Below are positions 55,342 to 63,928 of a DNA stretch of 64,000 bases, one piece after another. Position 1 is the first letter of the stretch; every line of letters starts with the position of its first letter. Source of the stretch: Nonomuraea cavernae (GTDB lineage Bacteria; Actinomycetota; Actinomycetes; Streptosporangiales; Streptosporangiaceae); contig NZ_BMNH01000014.1 in the NCBI RefSeq assembly GCF_014646355.1, forward strand, positions 124,001-188,000, read 5' to 3'. The notes beneath the pieces are model-generated. The model ran no database searches and was not told where the DNA came from. It worked only from the letters and a program-made list of their open reading frames with translations. The position numbers and the translations under genes were made by a program.

Positions 55342-56739
55342 ATGCGCGAACTGATCAACCCGGCGACCGGACAGGCCCACGACACGGTTCCCGACACCCC
55401 GGTCGAAGGCGTGGCGCGGGCCGTGGCCGAGGCGCGCACCGCCTACGCGGAGTGGGCGGAGACCACGCCCGGCGAGCGGGCGCGGCTGCTGCTGCGCCTG
55501 GCGGACCTGGTCGAGGCCGACGCCGAGGAGCTGACCCGGCTGGAGGTGGAGGACACCGGCAAGCCGGCGGCCGTCTTCCGCGACGGTGAGCTGCCGTTCG
55601 CCGCCGACAACCTGCGCTTCTTCGCCGGAGCGGCCCGCTCGCTGGAGGGCTCCGGCGCCGGGGTGTTCAGTCGCGGCTACACCTCGATCATGCTGCGCCG
55701 CCCGGTCGGCGTGGTCGGCTCGATCGCACCGTGGAACTTCCCGTTCGTGATGGCCGTCTGGAAGCTCGGGCCGGCCATCGCGGCGGGCAACGCGGTGGTC
55801 ATCAAGCCGGCGCCGCAGACGCCGCGCACCACGCTCCGGCTGGCCGAGCTGTTCGCCAAGGCCGGCGCCCCCGACGGGCTCGTGCAGGTGGTCACCGGCG
55901 ACGCCGAGGTGGGCGAGGCGCTGGTGACCGACGCGGGCGTGGACATGGTCAGCGTCACCGGTTCGACCGAGACGGGCCGGGCCGTCATGACCGGCGCGGC
56001 CAGGACGCTCAAGCGGGTGCACCTGGAGCTCGGCGGCAAGGCGCCCGCGCTCGTGTTCGAGGACGCCGACCTGGCCGAGATGGCGACCGGCGTGGCCATG
56101 GGCGCCACCTACAACAGCGGCCAGGACTGCACCGCCGCCACGCGCGTCTACGTGGCCCGCCAGGTGCACGACCAGGCCGTGGAGGCGATCCGGGCGAGAC
56201 TCGCCGACATCACCGTGGGCGACCCCTGGGACCCGGCCACCGACATCGGCCCGCTCATCTCGGCGGAGCACCGGCAGCGGGTGCACGGTTTCGTGGAACG
56301 GTCCGGCGGGCGCGTCGTCCATGGTGGGAGCCCTGTCGACGGCCCTGGTTTCGGCTACCCGCCCACACTTGTGACGCATGTCGCGCAGAACAGCGATATC
56401 GTCCAGGGAGAACTTTTCGGTCCCGTGCTCGTCGTCCTTCCGTTCGACGGCGAGGACGAGGCCGTCAGGCTCGCCAACGACACGCGTTACGGCCTGGCCT
56501 CGTCGGTGTGGTCGCGCGACGTGGCGCGGGCAATGAGGGTCTCGCATCGCCTGGACGTGGGTGTGACCTGGGTTAACGACCATCTGCCGATCGCCAGTGA
56601 GGCCCCGCACGGCGGGGTCAAGGGCAGCGGATTCGGTAAGGACATGAGCCAGGAGGCGGTGCAGGAGTATTCGGTGACCCGTCACCTGATGGTCAAGCAT
56701 GCGATGCCGGTGGAGCGAGACTCCTTCCGGCCAGCCTGA
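55342..56739 (+). CDS. Aldehyde dehydrogenase (gamma-aminobutyraldehyde/betaine-aldehyde class)
   Basis: 465 residues. It has APWNFPFVM, VTGSTETGR, ELGGKAPALVFEDAD (general-base Glu), NSGQDCTAATRVYV (catalytic Cys in the NSGQDC motif) and QGELFGPV, with an ending GFGKDMSQEAVQEYSVTRHLMV typical of PatD and BetB-like enzymes. Its location near a polyamine-type transporter favours gamma-aminobutyraldehyde, formed from putrescine by a transaminase; betaine aldehyde made by the GMC enzyme is an alternative. It lies 5 bp after the glycosyltransferase stop and so is in the same operon. Confidence 0.92.
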   Translation: MRELINPATGQAHDTVPDTPVEGVARAVAEARTAYAEWAETTPGERARLLLRLADLVEADAEELTRLEVEDTGKPAAVFRDGELPFAADNLRFFAGAARSLEGSGAGVFSRGYTSIMLRRPVGVVGSIAPWNFPFVMAVWKLGPAIAAGNAVVIKPAPQTPRTTLRLAELFAKAGAPDGLVQVVTGDAEVGEALVTDAGVDMVSVTGSTETGRAVMTGAARTLKRVHLELGGKAPALVFEDADLAEMATGVAMGATYNSGQDCTAATRVYVARQVHDQAVEAIRARLADITVGDPWDPATDIGPLISAEHRQRVHGFVERSGGRVVHGGSPVDGPGFGYPPTLVTHVAQNSDIVQGELFGPVLVVLPFDGEDEAVRLANDTRYGLASSVWSRDVARAMRVSHRLDVGVTWVNDHLPIASEAPHGGVKGSGFGKDMSQEAVQEYSVTRHLMVKHAMPVERDSFRPA

Positions 56740-56804
56740 AAAACACGTACGGCGATATGCGGCCCAAAAATCACATTTGGTCGTATTTGATGGGAAATGT
56801 CCGG

Positions 56805-56840
56805 TTGGCCGATCTGGTACGGGTTGTGTTCCAATTACCC
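56805..56840 (+). promoter_or_regulatory. Conserved element upstream of conservon 3
   Basis: TTGGCCGATCTGGTACG, two bases, then TTGTGTTCCAATTACCC, almost the same as 43482-43516 before conservon 2, with one base inserted. It is 75 bp before the cvnA start. The similarity is much higher than in surrounding non-coding sequence. No equivalent is seen upstream of conservon 1. A promoter or protein-binding site is likely. Confidence 0.6.
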
Positions 56841-56914
56841 AGCCCCGACAAATCCCATGCGCCCCACGCGTGTCAGATTTTCGAGCACGTACCGGCGAGA
56901 GGTTGCGAGAGTCA

Positions 56915-59900
56915 GTGAGGACGGATAACCCCAGGCACACCAAGTCCGGGGAGCACACAGGCGGACGGTTCCGGCTGGGGAACTGGCGCGTGCGCTCAAG
57001 GTTGGTGGCGCTGATCCTCATCCCGACGGTCGTGGGCGTCCTGCTCGCCGGCGTGCAGCTGGCCGACGCCATCGGCACCAGCGCCGAGTACCGCCGGCTC
57101 ACCCAGGTGGCCGAGCTGGTCCAGGAGACCGGCCAGCTCTCGCACGAACTCGGCAAGGAACGCACGTTAACGGCCTGGTACATCGCGGACCGGCGCCGGG
57201 CCGGGCGGCTGGCGCAGCTCGGCACCCAGCGCAAGGCCGTCGACGCCGCCAAGGCCCGCGTGCTCACCGCCATGCAGGCCATCGACGCCTCCCACTCGCC
57301 GCGCGTGCTCGCCGAGGTCGTCGAGATGCGCCGCTGGCTCGACGGGCTGGGCGGCCTGCGCGAGTCGATCGTCGGCGACAGCGTCCCGCCCCGGGCCGCC
57401 GTCCGCACCTTCTCGACCATGATCGAGGTTCTCGCCAACCTGCAGAGCGACCTGGCCGCCGGCGTCAGCGACGACCGCCTGCAGGGAGACGTCGCCGCCC
57501 TCAGCGCCCTCGGCCGGATGAAGGAAGAGGTCTCCCGCCAGCAGGTCATCCTGGTCGTGGCGCTGATCGAGCGGCAGCTCGACTACGACGACCTGTCCGA
57601 CTTCCTCGGCTCGTGGAACCGCCAGCAGGCCGAGCTCGCGAGCTTCGAGCAGGAGGCCGCCGCGGCCGACCTGGCCGCGTACCACAAGGGCATGAGGGGC
57701 GTGCAGATCGACCGCGCCGACTCCATGCGCCAGCGCGCCCTGGCCCAGCTGCGCGAGTACAAGGCCATCAAGGACCTCGACGTCACCTCACGCCGTGACC
57801 TGACCCTCTGGCACGAGAGCACCACGCTGGCCGTCAACACCATGCGCAAGGTCGAGGACGGCCTGGCCCAGGGCATCGTGACCCAGACCCAAGAGCTGAG
57901 CGACGCCGAGCAGCGCAGCGCCATCGTCACCGGCGCGCTGATCCTGGTCCTGCTGCTCCTGGTCCTGGTCATCACGACCCGGGTGGCCGGCTCGCTGGTC
58001 CGCCCCCTGCGGCGGCTGCGCGCCGAGGCGCTCCAGGTGGCCACCACCCGGCTGCCCGAGACCGTCCGCGTGCTGCGCGAGTCCGGCGACAACGCCGCGG
58101 TGCCCGAGGTGCCGTCGATCGGCGTCACCACCCGCGACGAGATCGGGGAAGTGGCCCGGGCCTTCGACGAGGTCCACCGCGAGGCGATCAGGCTGGCCGG
58201 CGACGAGGCCAAGCTGCGCGCCAACGTCAACTCGATGTTCGTCAACCTCTCGCGGCGCAGCCAGACCCTGGTGGAGCGGCAGCTGCAGCTCATCGAGGGA
58301 CTGGAGCAGGGCGAGGAGGACGAGAACCGGCTCGCCAACCTGTTCCGCCTCGACCACCTGGCCACCCGCATGCGCCGCAACAGCGAGAACCTCCTGGTCC
58401 TCGCCGGCCAGGAGGCCGCCCGCAAGTGGAGCGAGCCGGTGCCGCTGGTCGACATCGCCCGTGCCTCGCTGTCCGAGGTCGAGGGCTACGAGCGGGTCCA
58501 GATCCAGATCCCGTCCAGCGTCCAGATCGTCGGCCCGGCCGTGACCGACTCCGTCCACCTGCTGGCCGAGCTGATCGAGAACGCCATCTCGTTCTCGCCC
58601 CGCGAGAGCAAGGTGCAGGTCACCAGCAGCGCCGTCGAGGGCGGCGTGCTCGTGACGATCAACGACCTCGGCATCGGCATGTCGGCCGAGGAACTGGCCG
58701 AGGCCAACTGGCGGCTGGCCAACCCGCCCGTCGTGGACGTCGCGGTCTCGCGGCGGATGGGCCTGTTCGTGGTCGGCCGCCTGGCCCTGCGCCACGGCAT
58801 CCGGGTCCAGCTCCGGATGCGGGAGACCGGCGGCCTGAGCGCCATGGTGATGATGCCCGACATGCTCATCGCCGGCGCGCCGGGATCCGGCCCCCAGCAG
58901 CGCGGCCAGTACGAAGCCTTCACCGACTTCGACCCGAGCGCGTTCGACCAGACCTCGGCCAACGGCACCGGCGTCTACGCCTCGCCGGCGATGGGCCTCG
59001 ACGCCTCGCCGAGGCGGATGGACGACATGCCGTTGGACACCCAGTGGCCGGGGTCGCTGCCCGTGCCCGGCACCGGCAACTGGCCGTCGTTCGCCGAGGA
59101 GGCGCCGCCCGCCCCGCAGGAGCCGCGCTGGCCGTCGTTCGCCGAAGAGGCGCCGCCCGCCCGTGACCAGCAGCGCTGGCCCTCCTTCCCCGAAGAGGCG
59201 CCGAAGGCGGCGGAGCCGAACTGGCCGTCGTTCGCGACGGAACCGCCTCCGGCCAAGCAGGACGAGCCCCGCTGGGCGTCGTTCGCCGAGGAGCCGCCCG
59301 CCCAGCGGCCGCCCGCCCAGCAGGAAACGCGCTGGCCGCCCTTCGGCGAGGAGCCGCGCCGATCGGTCTTCGACACGGACGAGCCGAAGTCCCCGTTCGC
59401 GGCCGAGGAGTCACGCTGGCCGTCGTTCGCCGAGACCACCCCGCCACCCGCCGACCCGCACGGACGGAACGGCCATTCGGCCTTCGACCCGTTCGGTCCA
59501 GGCGAATACTCCTCGCAGGACCTGACCGGCCCGCTCCCCATCGTGCGCAGCTCGCCGATGGAGGACCAGGGTGACGAGTTCCTGCCGATCTTCTCGTCGG
59601 TCGGCTCCGACTGGTTCCGCCGGCCCGACCCCGAGCAGTTCCTGCCCGGTCAGGAGTCCGGCCACGACGCGGAGCCGGAGACCGCCATCCAGCCCGCCGT
59701 GCAGTTCGACCGCGCTCCCGAGCCGCTGCCCCAGCGCCGCCCCGAGGCCCAGGCCCCGGCGGAGCGGCCCGGTCTGCCGCGGCGCACGCCGGGTGGGTCG
59801 GGTGTGAGCGCGTCGTGGTCCTCTCCGGCCGACAGCGGTTTCCAGGCGGCGCAGGCGGCGGCGGAGCCGGCCAAGGGCGGCCTGACCGCCTCCGGCCTGC

Positions 59901-60082
59901 CGCGTCGCGTGCCGAAGGCCAACCTGGTGCCGGGAACGGCCAGCCTGGCGGAGCCGCAGGCCACGTCACCGGCGCCGCAGATCTCTCCCGAGCGGTTGCG
60001 GAGCCGGCTCTCCAGCTTCCAGCAGGGTGTACGGCAGGGCCGGGCCTTCACCCGCGGCGAAGATAACGAGGAGGAGAAATGA
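56915..60082 (+). CDS. cvnA: Conservon sensor kinase-like protein CvnA (conservon 3)
   Basis: 1055 residues, the largest CvnA here. GTG 56915 sits in the same GGCGAGAGGTT context as the conservon 2 start; the frame stays open further upstream through non-coding promoter sequence. Membrane segments near 30-50 and 333-355, HAMP, LFRLDHLATRMRRN (about 475-488), and a GHKL domain with ELIENAISFS and G1 DLGIG. After about residue 650 the tail is low-complexity with about seven WPSFAEE-type repeats, then DEFLPIFSSVGSDWFRRP, GLPRRVPKANLVPG and QQGVRQGR. The ATGA at the end overlaps cvnB. Role as in other conservons. Confidence 0.9.
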   Translation: MRTDNPRHTKSGEHTGGRFRLGNWRVRSRLVALILIPTVVGVLLAGVQLADAIGTSAEYRRLTQVAELVQETGQLSHELGKERTLTAWYIADRRRAGRLAQLGTQRKAVDAAKARVLTAMQAIDASHSPRVLAEVVEMRRWLDGLGGLRESIVGDSVPPRAAVRTFSTMIEVLANLQSDLAAGVSDDRLQGDVAALSALGRMKEEVSRQQVILVVALIERQLDYDDLSDFLGSWNRQQAELASFEQEAAAADLAAYHKGMRGVQIDRADSMRQRALAQLREYKAIKDLDVTSRRDLTLWHESTTLAVNTMRKVEDGLAQGIVTQTQELSDAEQRSAIVTGALILVLLLLVLVITTRVAGSLVRPLRRLRAEALQVATTRLPETVRVLRESGDNAAVPEVPSIGVTTRDEIGEVARAFDEVHREAIRLAGDEAKLRANVNSMFVNLSRRSQTLVERQLQLIEGLEQGEEDENRLANLFRLDHLATRMRRNSENLLVLAGQEAARKWSEPVPLVDIARASLSEVEGYERVQIQIPSSVQIVGPAVTDSVHLLAELIENAISFSPRESKVQVTSSAVEGGVLVTINDLGIGMSAEELAEANWRLANPPVVDVAVSRRMGLFVVGRLALRHGIRVQLRMRETGGLSAMVMMPDMLIAGAPGSGPQQRGQYEAFTDFDPSAFDQTSANGTGVYASPAMGLDASPRRMDDMPLDTQWPGSLPVPGTGNWPSFAEEAPPAPQEPRWPSFAEEAPPARDQQRWPSFPEEAPKAAEPNWPSFATEPPPAKQDEPRWASFAEEPPAQRPPAQQETRWPPFGEEPRRSVFDTDEPKSPFAAEESRWPSFAETTPPPADPHGRNGHSAFDPFGPGEYSSQDLTGPLPIVRSSPMEDQGDEFLPIFSSVGSDWFRRPDPEQFLPGQESGHDAEPETAIQPAVQFDRAPEPLPQRRPEAQAPAERPGLPRRTPGGSGVSASWSSPADSGFQAAQAAAEPAKGGLTASGLPRRVPKANLVPGTASLAEPQATSPAPQISPERLRSRLSSFQQGVRQGRAFTRGEDNEEEK
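59078..59451 (+). repeat. Protein-coding repeats of the WPSFAEE type in CvnA tail
   Basis: About seven imperfect units of 15-24 codons, each centred on (R/N)W(P/A)(S/P)F followed by acidic residues and Pro-Ala: NWPSFAEEAPP, RWPSFAEEAPP, RWPSFPEEAPK, NWPSFATEPPP, RWASFAEEPPA, RWPPFGEEPRR, RWPSFAETTPP. The unit is present only in conservon 3 and suggests a multivalent, disordered binding region. Confidence 0.88.
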
Positions 60083-60501
60083 GAGAACTGAGCCAGGGAG
60101 CGCGTGGCATCAGTTGGCTGATCACTGATTTTGTCAACAATGTGCCAGGCGTGGCGCACACCGTCGTGGTGTCGTCTGACGGTTTGCCACTGGCGTTCTC
60201 CGAGGGTTTCCCGAAGGATCGGGCCGATCAGCTGGCCGCGGTCGCCTCGGGTGTGATCAGCCTGACGCAGGGCGCGGCACGCGTCTTCGAGGGCGGCATG
60301 GTGACGCAGACCGTCATCGAGATGCAGCGCGGACTGTTGATGATCATGTCGATCAGCGATGGTTCCTGCCTGGCCGTGCTCGCTGCGCCCGACTGTGACA
60401 TGGGCCTGGTGGCCTACCAGATGACGCTACTGGTCGAGCGAGCGGGCCAAGTGCTCACGCCGGCCGTACGCGCCGAGCTGCAGGCGGCCCGTCCCCGCTA
60501 G
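60079..60501 (+). CDS. cvnB: Roadblock/LC7 protein CvnB (conservon 3)
   Basis: 140 residues. SWLITDFVNNVPGVAHTVVVSSDGLPLAFSEGFPKDRADQLAAVASGVISLTQGAARVFEGGMVTQTVIEMQRGLLMIMSISDGSCLAVLAAPDCDMGLVAYQM are roadblock features, ending ERAGQVLTPAVRAELQAARPR. This C-terminus identifies the remnant in conservon 2. GAGGAG precedes ATG 60079, which overlaps the cvnA stop. Confidence 0.95.
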   Translation: MRELSQGARGISWLITDFVNNVPGVAHTVVVSSDGLPLAFSEGFPKDRADQLAAVASGVISLTQGAARVFEGGMVTQTVIEMQRGLLMIMSISDGSCLAVLAAPDCDMGLVAYQMTLLVERAGQVLTPAVRAELQAARPR

Positions 60502-60519
60502 GGACGGTGACAGGAGATC

Positions 60520-60924
60520 ATGGTGTCAGGTCAGGGTTGGGCTGGTGATAGTACACCGCCGCATCCGGCGGTTCCCCGTTCGCAGAAGTCGAGCTCCTTG
60601 GTGCGGCCATACGCCGTGACCGGGGGGCGTACGGCTCCGCGGATGAAGTTCGCCATGGAGGCGTTGGTGTCCTCTGTGACGTCCGAATACCAAGACATTT
60701 CCCTACTAAGTCCGGAGTATCAGGCGATCATTCAGCTGACCAGGAACGTCAGGTCGGTTGCTGAGATCTCCGCCCTTTTACGCCAGCCTCTCGGCGTGGT
60801 CCGGGTACTGATCGCCGATATGGCGTCGGAAGGCCTGATCCGCGTGCACCAGCCTTCGCTGGATGAGGGGAAGCCGGACCTCAACTTGCTCGAAAGGGTG
60901 CTCAGTGGACTTCGCAGGCTCTAG
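60520..60924 (+). CDS. cvnC: DUF742 protein CvnC (conservon 3)
   Basis: 134 residues with a longer N-terminus than the other two. SSLVRPYAVTGGRTAPRMKFAMEALVS, the wHTH-like IQLTRNVRSVAEISALLRQPLGVVRVLIADMASEGLIRVHQPS, and the shared end LERVLSGLRRL are present. AGGAG lies 3 bases before ATG 60520. The last 20 bp overlap cvnD. Confidence 0.93.
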   Translation: MVSGQGWAGDSTPPHPAVPRSQKSSSLVRPYAVTGGRTAPRMKFAMEALVSSVTSEYQDISLLSPEYQAIIQLTRNVRSVAEISALLRQPLGVVRVLIADMASEGLIRVHQPSLDEGKPDLNLLERVLSGLRRL

Positions 60925-61483
60925 CCCCGGCCTCACCTCGACGAAGATCGTCGTGGCCGGTGGCTTCGGCGTGGGCAAGACGACGTTCGTGGGTGCGGTC
61001 TCGGAGATTCTGCCGCTCACGACGGAGGCGGTGATGACGGACGCGTCGGCCCATGTCGACGACGTCTCGCTCACCCCCAACAAGACCACCACGACCGTGG
61101 CCATGGACTTCGGCCGGGTATCTCTGGATCGAGACCTGATCCTCTACCTGTTCGGCACGCCCGGCCAGCATCGGTTCTGGTTCATGTGGGACGACCTGGT
61201 GCGCGGCGCCATCGGCGCCGTGGTGCTGGTCGACACGCGCAGGCTGGCCGACAGCTTCCCGGCGATCGACTACTTCGAAGAGGCCAAACTGCCCTTCGTG
61301 ATCGGCATCAACGGCTGGGACGGTCAGTTCGCGCACCAGGAGGAGGAGATACGTGAGGCGCTGTCGCTGAACCCGCACACGCCGATCGTCCGCCTCGACG
61401 CCCGCGCGCGCGACTCGGTGAAGAGCACGCTCATCACGCTCGTCGAGCACGCTCTGACCCGCCACATGCACACGCCCGCCTGA
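60905..61483 (+). CDS. cvnD: Conservon GTPase CvnD (conservon 3)
   Basis: 192 residues. P-loop GGFGVGKTTFVGA, LFGTPGQHRFWFMWDDLVRGA, LVDTRRLADSF and GINGWD are intact. GTG 60905 follows AAAGGG. The first 89 bases of the gene are identical to those of conservon 1. A hairpin terminator follows within 20 bp. Confidence 0.95.
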   Translation: MDFAGSSPGLTSTKIVVAGGFGVGKTTFVGAVSEILPLTTEAVMTDASAHVDDVSLTPNKTTTTVAMDFGRVSLDRDLILYLFGTPGQHRFWFMWDDLVRGAIGAVVLVDTRRLADSFPAIDYFEEAKLPFVIGINGWDGQFAHQEEEIREALSLNPHTPIVRLDARARDSVKSTLITLVEHALTRHMHTPA

Positions 61484-61501
61484 CGGGTGGCCCACGTGAA
61501 A

Positions 61502-61529
61502 GTGCCGCCGGACCGAGGTCCGGCGGCAC
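61502..61529. terminator. Perfect 13-bp hairpin terminator after conservon 3
   Basis: GTGCCGCCGGACC (61502-61514) pairs with GGTCCGGCGGCAC (61517-61529) around a minimal loop. It lies between the convergent cvnD and ABC ATPase genes and can serve both. A 14-bp direct repeat of GGCACGTCGCGTTC follows immediately (61525-61553). Confidence 0.88.
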
Positions 61530-61573
61530 GTCGCGTTCGGCACGTCGCGTTCGTAGGGAGCCAGGCGGCGAGG

Positions 61574-62356
61574 TCAGGCGGAGGTCGCCTGCGCGGGCAC
61601 GCCGCGCACGAGCCGGCCGACCTCGGCGCGCAGGTGCACGAAGTCGGGGTGCTCGCGGGTGGTGATCTGGTCGCGGGGCCCGGGCAGGTCCACCCTGAGG
61701 TCGCCCACCACGTGCGCCGGGGCCTTCGACAGCACCACGACGCGGTCGCCGACGTAGACGCTCTCGTCGATGTCGTGGGTGATGAGCACGATCGTCATCT
61801 GGTGGTGGCCGCGCACCTTCAGCACCAGGTCCTCGAGGTCCTCGCGGGTCTGCGCGTCCACCGAGCCGAACGGCTCGTCCATGAGCATGAGCGAGGGCCG
61901 GTAGGCCAGCGCGCGGGCGATCGCCACCCGCTGCTGCATGCCGCCCGACAGCTGGAACGGGTACTTGCGCCCCGCGCCCTCCAGCCCGACCGACTCCAGC
62001 GCCTCCTGCGCGGCCTCGCGACGCTGCCGCTTGTCCATGTTCCTGCGGCGCAGCGGCAGCGCGACGTTGTCGGCCACCGACATCCACGGGAACAGCGAGC
62101 GGCTGTAGTCCTGGAAGACGACGGCCAGGTTGCCGGGCGTCTGGCGGACCAGCTCTCCCTCGACCCTGATCTCGCCGCCGGTGGGCGTGATCAGTCCGGC
62201 GATGGAACGGAGCAGCGTCGACTTCCCGCAGCCGGAGGGCCCGACGATGCACAGGAGCTCACCCTCGGCGACGCTCAGCTTCAGCCCCTCGATGGCGCGG
62301 TGCTCGTTGGGGCTGCCTGGTCCGTACACATGCGTGAGGTTGTCTATCTCGAGCAA
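61574..62356 (-). CDS. SsuB/TauB-type ABC transporter ATP-binding protein
   Basis: 260 residues. Walker A GPSGCGKST, Q-loop FQDYSRSLFPWM, signature LSGGMQQRVAIARAL, Walker B LMLMDEPFGSVD and switch His ITHDIDES match the nitrate/sulfonate/taurine subfamily. TTG 62356 follows GAGGA by 7 bases. A permease gene of the same subfamily ends at 63929, upstream in the same direction, with an amidohydrolase between. The set probably imports a cyclic amide or nitrogen compound for the amidohydrolase; the substrate is not determined by sequence. Confidence 0.92.
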   Translation of the reverse strand: MLEIDNLTHVYGPGSPNEHRAIEGLKLSVAEGELLCIVGPSGCGKSTLLRSIAGLITPTGGEIRVEGELVRQTPGNLAVVFQDYSRSLFPWMSVADNVALPLRRRNMDKRQRREAAQEALESVGLEGAGRKYPFQLSGGMQQRVAIARALAYRPSLMLMDEPFGSVDAQTREDLEDLVLKVRGHHQMTIVLITHDIDESVYVGDRVVVLSKAPAHVVGDLRVDLPGPRDQITTREHPDFVHLRAEVGRLVRGVPAQATSA

Positions 62357-62461
62357 GGGATTTCCTCGGGGGAAGCCGGATTCAGTACATCGACTCTAGC
62401 GAAGCCGGGAATAGTTGCATATGCGAAATGTCCATTCCCGGCGTTCGTCAGGGGGAGCGGA

Positions 62462-63919
62462 TCAGCTCTGGGGACGGCGCAGGTAGCGGCCCAGCGGCGG
62501 GCCCACGATCTTGCCCGCGTCGAGGACGTGGTGGCCGCGCACGAACGTGTCGGTGACCTTCGCGGTCAGCTCGAAACCCTCGAACGGGGTGTACTCCTGC
62601 GCCGACTCGGAGTCGGCGGCCCGTACGGTCCACGTGGTGCCGGGGTCGACCAGGCAGATGTCGGCGTCGAAGCCGGGGGCCAGGGCTCCCTTGTCGCGCA
62701 GGCCGTACCTGCGCGCCGGGTTCCATGAGGTGAGCGCGGCGATCCGCCCGTACGGCAGGCCGCGCCGCCGGCCCTCGGTGATGAGGCCGGGCAGCAGGTA
62801 CTCGGCGCCGCCGAAGCCCGCCTTGGCCAGGAACACGTCGTCGGCCGGGGCGCCGAACTTGAGCTCCTCACGGCAGCAGGCGTGGTCGCTGACCACCCAG
62901 TCGACCGTGCCGTCGAGCACGTACTCCCACAGCGCCTCGACGTCCTCCCGCGGTCTGATCGGCGGGTTGACCTTGGCGCCGAGCCCCTCGGCGGTGTCGA
63001 TGTCGGCCAGCAGGTGGCCGATGGTGACCTCACGGCGGAAGTCGATGTGCGGGAACGTCCTGGCCATCCGCACCGCGGCGTCCAGCGCCTTGCGCGAGGA
63101 CAGGTGCAGCAGGTTGACGTTGCCGAGCCCGGTCTCGTGGGCCAGGTAGGAGGCGATGAAGACGGCCAGGCCCTCGGAGTGCGGCGGGCGGGAGGCGCTG
63201 TAGGCCGCCAGCCCGCTCAGGTCGCCCGCCTCCTCGACCAGCCTGGTGTAGGCGGTCATGATCTCGGCCGTCTCGCAGTGCAGCGACAGCGAGATCTCGT
63301 CGGCCAGCTCGGGGAACCGCTCACGGGCCGCCTGCACGCCGCGCATCACGAACTCGAAGTGGGCGTAGTCGTAACGCTCGTCCTCGGGCAGCATCAGGAA
63401 CGCGTTCTGGTCGGCCGATCGGCCGTGCAGCCCGTGTCCGCCGTAGAACATGAAGATCTTGAACGACGAGACCCCGAATTTCTCGACCAGGTCGGGCAGC
63501 TCGTCGATGTGGGCCCGGGACATGGGCGCGAGGTGGAACCCGTAGTCGACGTACGCCTGGTCGGCCGCCTGCGCGAGCACCTCGGGGAAGAAGTCGGCGT
63601 ACGGGCCGCCCCTGTTCAGGTAGTACTGGCCGGTGCGCATGTAGGTGAGCGCGGTCGTGACGCCGCCCTGCGCGCAGGCCCTGCTCTCGGAGCCGGCGTC
63701 GTCGGCCAGCCGGTTGTAGATGCCCCAGTGCTGGTGGCCGTCGACGACGCCGGGGAAGGCCAGCCGACCGGCGCCCTCGATCACGTCCGGGACGCCCTCG
63801 CCGGGCAGGCCGGGCGCGATCCGGTCGATGCGGCCGTCGCTCACGGAGATGTCCGCCGGGATGGGCTCGTCCCGATCGTGGGTGACCACCCGGACGTTCT
63901 TCAGTAACAGGTCTGTCAC
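62462..63919 (-). CDS. Dihydropyrimidinase/dihydroorotase-like cyclic amidohydrolase
   Basis: 485 residues. All metal ligands of the family are seen: VDGHQHWGIY (HxH, about residues 60-69), the carboxylated Lys in SSFKIFMFYGG (about 150), LSLHCETAE (His), NLLHLSSRKAL (His) and VVSDHACC (Asp). The C-terminal SFEG-type FEGFELTAKVTDTFVRGHHVLDAGK is typical. It hydrolyses a cyclic amide such as hydantoin, dihydropyrimidine or allantoin-like compound. GTG 63919 has AGGAGG 5 bases upstream and starts 9 bp after a permease stop. It lies between transporter genes, so its substrate is probably the transported molecule. Confidence 0.92.
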   Translation of the reverse strand: MTDLLLKNVRVVTHDRDEPIPADISVSDGRIDRIAPGLPGEGVPDVIEGAGRLAFPGVVDGHQHWGIYNRLADDAGSESRACAQGGVTTALTYMRTGQYYLNRGGPYADFFPEVLAQAADQAYVDYGFHLAPMSRAHIDELPDLVEKFGVSSFKIFMFYGGHGLHGRSADQNAFLMLPEDERYDYAHFEFVMRGVQAARERFPELADEISLSLHCETAEIMTAYTRLVEEAGDLSGLAAYSASRPPHSEGLAVFIASYLAHETGLGNVNLLHLSSRKALDAAVRMARTFPHIDFRREVTIGHLLADIDTAEGLGAKVNPPIRPREDVEALWEYVLDGTVDWVVSDHACCREELKFGAPADDVFLAKAGFGGAEYLLPGLITEGRRRGLPYGRIAALTSWNPARRYGLRDKGALAPGFDADICLVDPGTTWTVRAADSESAQEYTPFEGFELTAKVTDTFVRGHHVLDAGKIVGPPLGRYLRRPQS

Positions 63920-63928
63920 AACCGCCTC

